A stretch of 64,000 nucleotides of DNA from Variovorax ginsengisoli. Lineage in GTDB: Bacteria > Pseudomonadota > Gammaproteobacteria > Burkholderiales > Burkholderiaceae_C. Position numbers and translations under genes: made by a program. Of this stretch, positions 37,661 to 45,307 are shown piece after piece. The stretch is from contig NZ_JAUSRO010000002.1 of the NCBI RefSeq assembly GCF_030811835.1, positions 248,001 to 312,000 of the forward strand, in the 5' to 3' direction. Numbering within the stretch: the stretch's first letter is position 1; every line of letters begins with the position of its first letter. Under the pieces are notes generated by a model. It was not told the DNA's origin. It did no database searches and was given only the letters and a program-made list of their open reading frames with translations.

Positions 37661-38233
37661 CTACCCCAGCAGAGGCCCGACCGACGGCATCAACAGGCAA
37701 CCCACCACCTTCCCCAGCAAGTCATCCACATCCTTAGCCGCCACGGCGCCGGGAAGCGCGACGTCGCCGTGGAGCACGAACACCGGCGTGCCCCATTTCA
37801 GGCCCATCGCCATCTCCGACAGCGTGCCCATGTTGCCGCCGATGGCCACCAGGCAGACGCCGCTGCGCGCGACGATGCCGTTGCGAAGTTCGCCCATGCC
37901 CGTCGACACGGCGACGCTGAGCCATTCGTTGGCGTTGCGGTCGTCCTCTTCCGGCAGGATGCCGATGGCGATGCCGCCGGCCTCCGTCGCACCGCGCGCG
38001 GCAGCGGCCATCACGCCGCCCCGGCCACCGCAGATCACGGCCATGCCGGCGCCAGCGAGGTGATAGGCGACGGTGCGCGCCGCGTCGCACTCGCGTTCTC
38101 CGCCGTCGCCCGGCCCGATCACCGAGACCGGCCGCCGATGCCGATCGGCACGCTTCTGCTTTTCCGCCAGGCGCGCGAGCGCCTCAATGACCGGCGCCGA
38201 CGGCACCGCGTTCACGCCTGCGTGTAACGACAT
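37661..38233 (-). CDS. SLOG-domain nucleotide-binding protein (TIGR00725/LOG-like)
   Basis: A 190-residue Rossmann-like protein. Motifs VSVIGPGDGG, VICGGRGGVMAAAARGATEAGG and IGGNMGTLSEMAMGLKWGTPV correspond to the glycine-rich and GGxGTxxE-type motifs of SLOG/LOG-family proteins. These bind nucleotides or nucleotide-derived ligands; some relatives are cytokinin-producing phosphoribohydrolases. The canonical PGGxGT is GGNMGT here, closer to the TIGR00725 group of unknown function. Its first 50 nt overlap the end of the upstream ABC permease gene, so it may be co-translated with that operon. Confidence 0.8.
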   Translation of the reverse strand: MSLHAGVNAVPSAPVIEALARLAEKQKRADRHRRPVSVIGPGDGGERECDAARTVAYHLAGAGMAVICGGRGGVMAAAARGATEAGGIAIGILPEEDDRNANEWLSVAVSTGMGELRNGIVARSGVCLVAIGGNMGTLSEMAMGLKWGTPVFVLHGDVALPGAVAAKDVDDLLGKVVGCLLMPSVGPLLG

Positions 38234-39005
38234 CACCCACTCCCATCACGATCACACACACCACCATCAGCACCAGCGACAGCGCCGATGCCACCGGAAA
38301 ATCCGACCCGCCGTCGCTGACCTGCGCGAGCAGCATCAGCGGCAGGATGTTCAGTTGCGTCCCGACCAGCGCCAGCGCCGTGCCATAGGTGCCCATCGCC
38401 AGAGCGGCCACGATGCAGCCGCTGGCCAGCACGGAAGGCGCGACCTCGGGCACCACGGTGTCCCAGAACGCCCGCGCACGCGAGGCGCCCAGCGTGCGGG
38501 CCGCCAGCGCCGGCCGCAGGTCCAGGTTGGCGAACACCGGGTACAACGACAGCGCCACACGCGGGATCAGGTAGTAGGCGTAGGCGAAGCCCAGGCCCGT
38601 CACGCTGTAGATCCAGCTGCCGATCACGGCCGGGTCGGCGCCCAGGCCCGCGAGCAGCTGGGTCACGAAGCCGGCGCGCCCGAAGGCGAGGATGAAGCCG
38701 TAGGCGATCACGAGGCCGGAGAAGGCCAGCGGCAGGCCCAGCAGCGTCATCATCCACTGGCGCCGGTGCGCAGGCTGCCGCGCGAGCTCGATCGCGATGC
38801 AGGTGCCCACGACGGCCGACACCGTGCCCGCCGCCAGCCCCAGCAGCAGCGTGTTGCGCAGCGCGCCAAGGAACAGTGGCTGGCCGAACAGCCGCCCGAA
38901 GGCGCTACCGCCGTCCGCGAAGGCCTCGGGCAGCAGGGCCGCCAGCGGCGCCGCGAAGAACAGCGCCATGAAGACCCAGGCGGGCCAGGCACCGAAACGC
39001 CGCAT
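38184..39005 (-). CDS. ABC transporter permease (iron/polyamine/phosphonate class), second subunit
   Basis: A 273-residue inner-membrane permease with six hydrophobic segments. The EAA-type coupling loop is AARTLGASRARAFWDTVVPEVAP, typical of CysW/PotC/PhnV-like subunits. It starts 3 nt after the binding-protein gene and is the last transport gene of the operon. Its 3' end overlaps the SLOG gene by 50 nt. It should dimerise with the permease at 41166-42011. The polar C-terminal tail (DVVTRRRERGAVGAGH) lies in the overlap. Confidence 0.87.
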   Translation of the reverse strand: MRRFGAWPAWVFMALFFAAPLAALLPEAFADGGSAFGRLFGQPLFLGALRNTLLLGLAAGTVSAVVGTCIAIELARQPAHRRQWMMTLLGLPLAFSGLVIAYGFILAFGRAGFVTQLLAGLGADPAVIGSWIYSVTGLGFAYAYYLIPRVALSLYPVFANLDLRPALAARTLGASRARAFWDTVVPEVAPSVLASGCIVAALAMGTYGTALALVGTQLNILPLMLLAQVSDGGSDFPVASALSLVLMVVCVIVMGVGDVVTRRRERGAVGAGH

Positions 39006-39008
39006 GGC

Positions 39009-40088
39009 CTACTTGCCCACCGTCGCCTGCGCCCAGAGCTGGTCGAGCTCGGCCTTGCGTTCCGACGCCTTCACCACGTCGAGCGGCCGGACCTGCGGCG
39101 CCGGCGGCATCTTGGCGGCGACGTCGGCCGACAGCGTGATGCCGGGCACGGACGGGCGCACGAAGCCCTGCGCGAACAGCGACTGGCCGGCCTCGCTCAT
39201 GATGAAGTTGAGCCACAGCTTGCCGGCGTTCGGGTTCGGTCCGTTCTTCACCAGGCTGATGGCATAGGGCGCCGCGACGCTCGCCTCCTTGGGGATCACG
39301 ACCTCGACCGCATCGCCCATGCCGTCGACGTGCTTGGCCTTGAGTCCGTCGTTCTCGTAGCTGATCCACACGGGGATCTCGCCCTTGAGGAACTTGGCGT
39401 ACGGCGTGGTGCCTTCCACGCGCAGCACGTTGCCGGTCGCATGCAGTTTGCCCAGGTAGTCGGTGCCGGGCTTGACGTTGTCGACATCGCCGCCGTTGGC
39501 ATAGGCCGCGGCGAAGGTCAGCACCTGGCCAATGCCGGTGGAGCGCGGGTCGAGGTACACCACCGAGCTCTTGAACTCCGGCTTGAGCAGGTCGGCCCAG
39601 CCGGTGGGCGTGTTCTTCACCAGCTTCTTGTTGACCAGGAAGGCGATGTTCAGCGTGTGGATGGTGAACCAGCGGCCCTCGGCCTCGCGGAACACCGGCG
39701 GCAGCTTGTCCAAGTTGACGGGCTTGAAAGGCGCGACCACGTCCTTCTTCACCGCGTCGACGGCGGAGGCGGCGAAGTAGTAGGCCGTGTCGGCCTGCGG
39801 GCGGCGGCGTGTCTTGTCCAGTGCGACCACGGTGGCGGCCGAGCCGATGTCGTTGTAGGTGAGCTCGATTTCGGGGTAGCGCTTCTTGAAGTCGCGGAAC
39901 AGCGACTTCCAGTTGGCCCATTCGGGGCCGGTGTCGAAGGAGACGCACAGGCCTTCCTTCTGGGCTTCGGCATAGAGCGCCTTCTCCCCGGCGTAGAGCT
40001 CGGGGCCGTCGAAGGCGAAGGCGGTGCGTGCTGCGAGCGTGGCCAGCGGGAACGCGCCTGCGGCCTGGATCAGATGTCTGCGTTGCAT
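39009..40088 (-). CDS. ABC transporter extracellular solute-binding protein (family 1)
   Basis: A 359-residue periplasmic binding protein with a signal peptide (MQRRHLIQAAGAFPLATLAARTAFA). The framework is that of iron/thiamine/polyamine/2-aminoethylphosphonate binding proteins: ELTYNDIGSAATVVAL, TGWADLLKPEFKSSVVYLDPRSTG and WLNFIMSEAGQ. AAGGAG precedes the ATG at 40088. The ligand cannot be fixed by eye. The operon layout (permease, ATPase, binding protein, permease) resembles phosphonate (PhnSTUV) and polyamine systems, but no phosphonate-degrading gene lies nearby. Confidence 0.88.
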   Translation of the reverse strand: MQRRHLIQAAGAFPLATLAARTAFAFDGPELYAGEKALYAEAQKEGLCVSFDTGPEWANWKSLFRDFKKRYPEIELTYNDIGSAATVVALDKTRRRPQADTAYYFAASAVDAVKKDVVAPFKPVNLDKLPPVFREAEGRWFTIHTLNIAFLVNKKLVKNTPTGWADLLKPEFKSSVVYLDPRSTGIGQVLTFAAAYANGGDVDNVKPGTDYLGKLHATGNVLRVEGTTPYAKFLKGEIPVWISYENDGLKAKHVDGMGDAVEVVIPKEASVAAPYAISLVKNGPNPNAGKLWLNFIMSEAGQSLFAQGFVRPSVPGITLSADVAAKMPPAPQVRPLDVVKASERKAELDQLWAQATVGK

Positions 40089-40140
40089 GGAGAAACTCCT
40101 TGGGTGCGATGAGTGGGAAAAGGATCGATGCGGGGCCGGA

Positions 40141-41169
40141 TCAGTCGTCCAGCAGCCGCACATGCGCGGGCGCGATGCCGATCGCCTCGCGCGCCGGCCA
40201 GGCCGATTCGGCAAGGAAGGGCGCGCCGGCGCCGGCGACCTCGAAGTCGTAGCGGGTGAGGGCGCCGAGGTAGCGCTGCGCACCGGTGCGTCCCGCGAGG
40301 CGGTTGACGCTGCCCACCGGCGGGTCGGCCTCGATGTGTTCGGGACGGATCAGCACGTGCACGGCAGTGCCGGGCGTGCGCGCGCCGGTCGGCGCGGCCA
40401 GCTCCGCGAAGCCGAGGTTCACGCGATCGCTGGCGGACACGGTGCCCGGCAGCAAGGTCGACAGGCCGACGAATTGCGCGACCGCACGGCTGGCCGGATG
40501 TTCGTAGAGATCGCGCGGGGTGGCGATCTGCAGCAGCCGCCCGTCCTGCATCACGGCCACGCGGTCGGCCATGGTGAGGGCTTCTTCCTGGTCGTGCGTG
40601 ACCAGCAGCGTGGTGGCGTTGAAGCGCTGCTGGATCGCGCGGATCTGGTCGCGCAGGTGGCCGCGCACGCTGGCGTCGAGGGCGGACAGCGGCTCGTCGA
40701 GCAGCAGCGCACGCGGGTCGATGGCCAGCGCGCGGGCCAGGGCGACGCGCTGCTGCTGCCCGCCCGACAGTTGAGCGACGGCACGTCGCGCGTAGTCGCC
40801 GAGGCCCACCACGTCGAGCAGTTCCTGGGCGCGCCGATGTCGCTCGGCGGCCGGCACCTTGCGCAGCTTGAGGCCGTAGGCCACGTTGTCGAGCACATTA
40901 AGGTGCGGGAACAGCGCATAGCTTTGGAACACCATGCCGATGTGGCGCTGGTGCACCGGTGTGCGCGACAGGTCTTCGCCGTCGAGCGCGATGCGCCCGG
41001 TGTGGCCGGTCTCCAGCCCGGAGACCAGCTTGAGCAGGGTCGACTTGCCCGAGCCGCTCGGCCCGATGACCGCGACCAGTTCGCCGGTGCGCACGTCCAG
41101 CGAGAGGTCGTGCAGGCCCTGCGTGGTGCCGGGGTAGCTGTAGCTGACGTGATCGAGGACGAGGCTCAT
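40141..41169 (-). CDS. ABC transporter ATP-binding protein (PotA/FbpC/PhnT class)
   Basis: A 342-residue ATPase. Walker A is GPSGSGKST, the Q-loop is GMVFQSYALFPHLNV, the signature is LSGGQQQRVALARAL, Walker B is ALLLDEPLSALD and the H-loop is LVTHDQEEAL. A C-terminal TOBE domain covers about residues 265-340. The start at 41169 overlaps the permease stop by 4 nt (ATGA). It powers the two permeases of this operon. Confidence 0.93.
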   Translation of the reverse strand: MSLVLDHVSYSYPGTTQGLHDLSLDVRTGELVAVIGPSGSGKSTLLKLVSGLETGHTGRIALDGEDLSRTPVHQRHIGMVFQSYALFPHLNVLDNVAYGLKLRKVPAAERHRRAQELLDVVGLGDYARRAVAQLSGGQQQRVALARALAIDPRALLLDEPLSALDASVRGHLRDQIRAIQQRFNATTLLVTHDQEEALTMADRVAVMQDGRLLQIATPRDLYEHPASRAVAQFVGLSTLLPGTVSASDRVNLGFAELAAPTGARTPGTAVHVLIRPEHIEADPPVGSVNRLAGRTGAQRYLGALTRYDFEVAGAGAPFLAESAWPAREAIGIAPAHVRLLDD

Positions 41170-42011
41170 GAACGGGTCTTGACGAGGGAAGAGGACAGGA
41201 GCGCCGAGGCGCCCGCGAGCAGCAGCAGGATCACGGTGGCCGCGCAGGCGAAGCCTGTGGCGCCGTAGAAGGCCTGCAACAGCACCACCGGGTAGGTCCG
41301 GTTCTGGAAGCTGGTCAGCAGGTTCGACAGGCCGAACTCGCCGACCGACAGCGCCGCGACCATCACCAGCCCGCTGATCAGGCTCTGGCGCAGGCTGGGC
41401 AGCACGACGCTGGTGAACTGCTGCCAGTTCGACGCACCCAGCGTCGCGGCCGCCTGCTCCAGCCGCTCGAGCCCGAGGTGACGCAGGTCGGTCAGCAGCG
41501 TGTTCGTGAGGTAAGGCAGCGTGTAGATGGCATGCGCGGCGATCAGCAGCGGCATCGAGCCGAGCCAGGGCAGCAAGTCGCTGTTGAAGACGATGATGTA
41601 GCCGAAGCCCAGGGTGATGGTCGGCACAGCGATCGGCATGGCGCTCACGATGCGCGCGGTCAGGCTGCCGCCGCGGCGTGCGCCGTGGTACAGCGCATAG
41701 GCCAGCGGCATGGCCAGCAGGGTGTTGATGACGCAGGCGGCCAGCGCCACGACGAGGCTGTTGACGAAGGCCTTGCGGAACGATGGGTCCTGCCACAGTT
41801 CGACATACCAGCGGCCGGTCAGGCCGGTCGGCAGCAGGGTGTTGGTCCAGCTGTCGCCGGCGCTGCCCACCATCAGCAGGACGATCGGAAGCAACAGGTA
41901 AAGCCCGTAGACCAGGGCGACGCCGCGAATCAATGATGTCTCCGTTATCCCGTGAATGCCGGCATACTTTCCGGCTGCGCCAGTGTTGACCTTCTCGCCA
42001 ACACCGACCAT
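41166..42011 (-). CDS. ABC transporter permease (iron/polyamine/phosphonate class), first subunit
   Basis: A 281-residue permease with six hydrophobic segments and the coupling loop AAATLGASNWQQFTSVVLPSL. It is the first gene of the operon, overlaps the ATPase gene by 4 nt and is divergent from a LysR gene. The start at 42011 (MVGVGEKVNTGA) gives a 30-residue polar N-terminus before the first membrane helix; a later start cannot be excluded. The partner permease is encoded at the end of the operon. Confidence 0.87.
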   Translation of the reverse strand: MVGVGEKVNTGAAGKYAGIHGITETSLIRGVALVYGLYLLLPIVLLMVGSAGDSWTNTLLPTGLTGRWYVELWQDPSFRKAFVNSLVVALAACVINTLLAMPLAYALYHGARRGGSLTARIVSAMPIAVPTITLGFGYIIVFNSDLLPWLGSMPLLIAAHAIYTLPYLTNTLLTDLRHLGLERLEQAAATLGASNWQQFTSVVLPSLRQSLISGLVMVAALSVGEFGLSNLLTSFQNRTYPVVLLQAFYGATGFACAATVILLLLAGASALLSSSLVKTRS

Positions 42012-42075
42012 GCAAATTCTAGGAAGAGAGGCGCCTGAGATGGGTGAATATTGGATGACGTCTATTGAGCAATTG

Positions 42076-42099
42076 GAAAGTGTTTGTCATCGCACTTTC
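42076..42099. promoter_or_regulatory. inverted repeat upstream of the second lysR gene
   Basis: Perfect 7-bp arms GAAAGTG and CACTTTC are separated by 10 nt in the region between the divergent permease and lysR genes. It ends 23 nt before the proposed lysR GTG start. This is a likely operator of the LysR protein, though wider than the usual LysR box. Confidence 0.45.
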
Positions 42100-42122
42100 A
42101 TGTGGACCTGCGTGGGCATCAC

Positions 42123-43040
42123 GTGAAGCGCGACTGCCCGACCATTCAGGAACTGCTGGCCTTCGACGCCGTCGCGCGGCACGAGAGCATCACGCTGGCC
42201 GCCGGTGCGCTGTGCATCACCGTCAGTGCGGTCAGCAAGCAGATCGCGGGACTGGAAGCTTTTCTGGGTGGACGCGAACTGGTTCAGCGCAATGGGCGCG
42301 GTGTGCGGCTCACCCCGCAAGGCCGCGTCTACTGGCAGAAGATCGCCAGTGGCCTGCGTGCCATCGAGACCGCGACCTTCGAGGCCCGTTCGGGCAATGC
42401 CGGCGCCGGGCTGCTCACGCTGGCGAGCGTACCGACCTTCCTCACCAAATGGCTGATCCCGCGGCTGCCGGCCTTCAGCCAGAAGAGCCGGCAGGTCACG
42501 CTGAGCTTCAGCCGCCACCTGGAGCCCACCGACGGCATTCCCCCCGGGGTGGACGCCGCCATCCGCTACGGGACCGACGGCTGGCCCGGCGTGGTGTCCG
42601 AATACATCGCCGGTCGCGAATTCGTGCTGATCGCCGCACGCACACTCGTGGAAGACCGGCACCGCATCGTGCAGCCCCCTGATCTGATCGGCCACACGCT
42701 GCTGCATCATGAAGGCGCGCCCACGGCATGGCGCCAATGGGCATCGCAGCACGACATGGCCGAGAACCACACCCTGTCAGGGCCGCGTTTTGCGCAGTAC
42801 GCCTCGCTGATTCAGGCGGCGGTCAACGGCCTGGGCGTCGGGCTGGTGCCACGCATCCTGGTCGAGGGCGAGCTGGCCGAGGGCGTGCTCGTCATGCCTT
42901 GCGGTGCTCCCGTCATGGTCGATCAGGGTCACTACCTGTGCTATCGGCCCGACCGGCTGACGATGCCCGGGTTCGATGCTTTCCGCACCTGGCTGCTGGA
43001 GCAAGGGGCGCAATCGCGCGGGACCGAGGTTCGCGGCTGA
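42123..43040 (+). CDS. LysR-family regulator (GcvA-like)
   Basis: A 305-residue LysR protein of the GcvA-like subgroup. The HTH lies at residues 5-65 (TIQELLAFDAVARHESITLAAGALCITVSAVSKQIAGLE), followed by the effector domain. The GTG at 42123 gives the family-typical VKRDCPTIQELLAFDAV start. An in-frame TTG at 42084 would fall inside the inverted repeat and is less likely. It is divergent from the ABC operon, which is its probable target. It is tightly convergent (6 nt) with the CMD-family gene. Confidence 0.88.
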   Translation: MKRDCPTIQELLAFDAVARHESITLAAGALCITVSAVSKQIAGLEAFLGGRELVQRNGRGVRLTPQGRVYWQKIASGLRAIETATFEARSGNAGAGLLTLASVPTFLTKWLIPRLPAFSQKSRQVTLSFSRHLEPTDGIPPGVDAAIRYGTDGWPGVVSEYIAGREFVLIAARTLVEDRHRIVQPPDLIGHTLLHHEGAPTAWRQWASQHDMAENHTLSGPRFAQYASLIQAAVNGLGVGLVPRILVEGELAEGVLVMPCGAPVMVDQGHYLCYRPDRLTMPGFDAFRTWLLEQGAQSRGTEVRG

Positions 43041-43046
43041 ACCCCT

Positions 43047-43583
43047 TCAGGCTGGCCCCACGGGCGTATCCCCTGAGTGAATGCCGAGCGCCTCCAGGAA
43101 GCGCGACACCATGTTGTAAGCCGCGATGGTGGCCACGAGCTCCACTGTCGTTGCGTCGTCCAGGTGGCGTCGGACGGCATCCAGCTGTTCGCCTGGTACG
43201 TGGACATCGCGCGTCATCGTGTCGGTCAGCTGCAATGCCGCGCGCTGCAGATCGTCGAAAAGGCCGCTGTGGCGCCAATCGTCCAGCGCATCGATCTGTG
43301 CCTGCGTGATGCCTTCCTTGAGCGCAATCGGCGCGTGCTGGTCTGCCTCGTACTGCGCGCCATTGAGGACCGCGACGCGCATGATCACCAGCTCGCGAAT
43401 CGCGCCGTCGAGACTGAACTTCTGGCGCACCGCCGTCAGCAGACCGAGCCAGCCTTCGGTCAGCGGCACGCTGTGCAGCAGCATCTGGTACAGATGGAGC
43501 ACGGAGCCACGCTCCGCTGCGATGCGCTTGACGAGCGGTTGCACGGCGGGTGCGGAAATATCGGCGTAGGGAATCTGGGCCAT
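43047..43583 (-). CDS. carboxymuconolactone decarboxylase (CMD) family protein
   Basis: A 178-residue all-helical protein of the CMD/AhpD superfamily. The active-site helix reads ELVIMRVAVLNGAQYEADQHAPIALKEG. It has the EADQH motif but no CxxC, so an AhpD-type peroxidase is unlikely and a decarboxylase or lactonase-like role is more plausible. The ATG at 43583 lies 32 nt after the Bug-protein stop on the same strand. This places it with the divergent oxygenase cluster, probably acting on a ring-cleavage or side-chain product. The substrate is unknown. Confidence 0.82.
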   Translation of the reverse strand: MAQIPYADISAPAVQPLVKRIAAERGSVLHLYQMLLHSVPLTEGWLGLLTAVRQKFSLDGAIRELVIMRVAVLNGAQYEADQHAPIALKEGITQAQIDALDDWRHSGLFDDLQRAALQLTDTMTRDVHVPGEQLDAVRRHLDDATTVELVATIAAYNMVSRFLEALGIHSGDTPVGPA

Positions 43584-43615
43584 TGGGGTTTCCTCGATCA
43601 AGCGCCGATGGTGCA

Positions 43616-44590
43616 TCAATCCAGCCTGATGTTCGCCTGCTTGATCACCTTGCCCCACATCTGCCGGTCGGCGCTGATGAAGGCAGCGAACTCTGCCGGC
43701 GTGTTGCAGCGCAGTTCGCCGCCGTAGTCGCGCCACTTTTTCGCGAGCTCTTCGGACTGGCAGGCCTTCTGCATCGCGGCACTGAGCTTGTCGAGGATCG
43801 GTTTGGGCGTGCCGGCCGGCGCAAGAATGCCTTGCCAGGCGATGGGCGCGTAGTCGGGCAGCCCTGCCTCTGCGAAGGTGGGCACGTCTGGAAAGCTCGG
43901 GTGGCGCTTGCTGCCGGTAAGGGCCAGCAGCTTCAGTCGGCCGGCGCGGATACCCCCGGCGGCGGCAGGCAGGCCGTCGAACATCGCCTGCACTTGGCCG
44001 GCCATCAGGTCGGTGTAGGGGCTGGTGCTGTTGTACGGCACAAGGTTGGTCGCAACGCCCGCCGAACTGTTGAACCACACGGCCGACAGGTGGGAGTAGC
44101 TGCCGATGCCTGCCGTGGCGACCGTCACCGAATCGGGTTTGGCCTTGAGTGCCGCGATCAGGCTGCGCGCATCGTTCGCGGGCAGGGCAGGGTGGGCGAT
44201 CAGGCCGGTGTTGAGCACGCCCAGCAGGCTGATCGGCGCGAAGTCCTTCTCTGCATTGAAGGGCAGCTTCGAGTACAGGTGCGGCACCACCGAGAGTGAA
44301 CTCGTGGTCCCGATGTAGAGCGAGTAGCCGTCGGCCGGCGCCTTCGCGGCGACCTCGGTGCCGATGATGTTCGACGCGCCCGGCCGGTTCTCGACAAAGA
44401 AGCTCTGACCGAGGATCTTCGTCAGCTCCGCCGCGATCTCCCGCGCATTGGTATCGGGGCCGCTGCCCGGCGGGAACGGGGCAATGATCCGCACCGGTTT
44501 GCTGGGGTAGTTCTGCGCCACCCCGCTCAGCGGGATGAGGGCCGCGACGCCGCAGACGCCGATCGATATCCATTTCTTCAAGGTGCTCAT
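43616..44590 (-). CDS. Bug-family (TctC-like) periplasmic binding protein
   Basis: A 324-residue extracytoplasmic binding protein of the Bug family, hugely expanded in Burkholderiales. It has a signal peptide (MSTLKKWISIGVCGVAALIPLSGVAQ) and the hallmarks NYPSKPVRIIAPFPPGSGPD, FFVENRPGAS and GTTSSLSVVPHLYSKLPF. Bug proteins bind carboxylates or aromatic acids; many are orphans without TctAB membrane subunits, as here. GGAGACACC precedes the ATG. It is divergent from the oxygenase operon across a region with shared promoter elements, so it probably binds that pathway's substrate. Confidence 0.93.
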   Translation of the reverse strand: MSTLKKWISIGVCGVAALIPLSGVAQNYPSKPVRIIAPFPPGSGPDTNAREIAAELTKILGQSFFVENRPGASNIIGTEVAAKAPADGYSLYIGTTSSLSVVPHLYSKLPFNAEKDFAPISLLGVLNTGLIAHPALPANDARSLIAALKAKPDSVTVATAGIGSYSHLSAVWFNSSAGVATNLVPYNSTSPYTDLMAGQVQAMFDGLPAAAGGIRAGRLKLLALTGSKRHPSFPDVPTFAEAGLPDYAPIAWQGILAPAGTPKPILDKLSAAMQKACQSEELAKKWRDYGGELRCNTPAEFAAFISADRQMWGKVIKQANIRLD

Positions 44591-44630
44591 GGTGTCTCCT
44601 GGTGATAAACGCTTGTTTTGTTCTGTCCTT

Positions 44631-44683
44631 ATGTTAATGATTAAACAATGAAATTGTCAAAATAAGATAATCAAGATAATATT
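44631..44683. promoter_or_regulatory. overlapping divergent promoters with palindrome
   Basis: Plus strand: TTGTCA (44655-44660), 17 nt, TAATAT (44678-44683), driving the VOC gene. Minus strand: a perfect TTGACA at 44661-44656, 18 nt, TTAACA, driving the Bug gene. A 13-bp palindrome, ACAATGAAATTGT (44646-44658), overlaps both -35 boxes, so one bound regulator could control both directions. AAGATAAT is repeated in tandem at 44665 and 44674. The IclR protein encoded at the operon end is the obvious candidate. Confidence 0.55.
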
Positions 44684-44734
44684 CAGCGCTGTTCGACGCC
44701 CGATCGAGGCGTGACTTCTCAAGGAGACAGCGGG

Positions 44735-45307
44735 ATGGAAAAATCAAGTCGGACCGCCATGGGCGCGGGCGGACTCCAGTTCAGCCACATCGGGCTCTAC
44801 GTGACGGACCTGTCGAAGGTCGCGCGCTTCTACAAGGAGGCGCTGCGCTTCACGCAGACCGACTTCGGCGACCTGGGAACGACGCAGCTTGTCTTCCTGA
44901 GCCGCGACCCGGCCGAGCACCACCAGATCGTGTTGGCCACGGGCCGCCCGGCGGACATGGCCTTCAACGTGGTCAACCAGATCTCGTTCCGCGTGCCCGA
45001 CCTGCCGACCCTGCGCGACTTCCACGACCACCTGCTCGCGCATGGCGCGACCGACATGCATCCGGTGACGCACGGCAACGCGATCTCCATCTACTGCCGC
45101 GACCCGGAGGGCAACCGGCTCGAACTGTTCCTCGATACGCCGTGGTACTGCGACCAGCCCCTGCGCGAGCCGATCGACTTCAGCGAGAGCGACGAACAGA
45201 TCATGGCGCGCGCAGAAGCCATCGCGACGCGCCTGCCCAAGTTCATGAAGCGCGAGGACTGGCAGGCCGAGGTCGCGCGGCGCATGGCGGAGGACCAGCG
45301 TGGCTGA
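44735..45307 (+). CDS. VOC-superfamily protein (glyoxalase/extradiol-dioxygenase fold)
   Basis: A 190-residue protein with the vicinal-oxygen-chelate fold in its first 135 residues (FSHIGLYVTDLSKVARFYKEAL; ISIYCRDPEGNRLELFLDTPW), then a helical tail. The metal-ligand positions read His18, Gln82 (in NQISFRV, where extradiol dioxygenases have His) and Glu130. A His/Gln/Glu set is more like glyoxalase-type lyases or isomerases than ring-cleaving dioxygenases. AAGGAG precedes the ATG. It is the first gene of the operon and overlaps the monooxygenase gene by 8 nt. Confidence 0.82.
   Translation: MEKSSRTAMGAGGLQFSHIGLYVTDLSKVARFYKEALRFTQTDFGDLGTTQLVFLSRDPAEHHQIVLATGRPADMAFNVVNQISFRVPDLPTLRDFHDHLLAHGATDMHPVTHGNAISIYCRDPEGNRLELFLDTPWYCDQPLREPIDFSESDEQIMARAEAIATRLPKFMKREDWQAEVARRMAEDQRG

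Noticed and set aside
43047..43583. AhpD-type alkylhydroperoxidase
   Set aside because: The CxxC redox pair is absent; the helix has EADQH instead.
44735..45307. Ring-cleaving extradiol dioxygenase
   Set aside because: The second metal His is Gln82 and the protein is a single short VOC unit, so glyoxalase-like chemistry is more likely.
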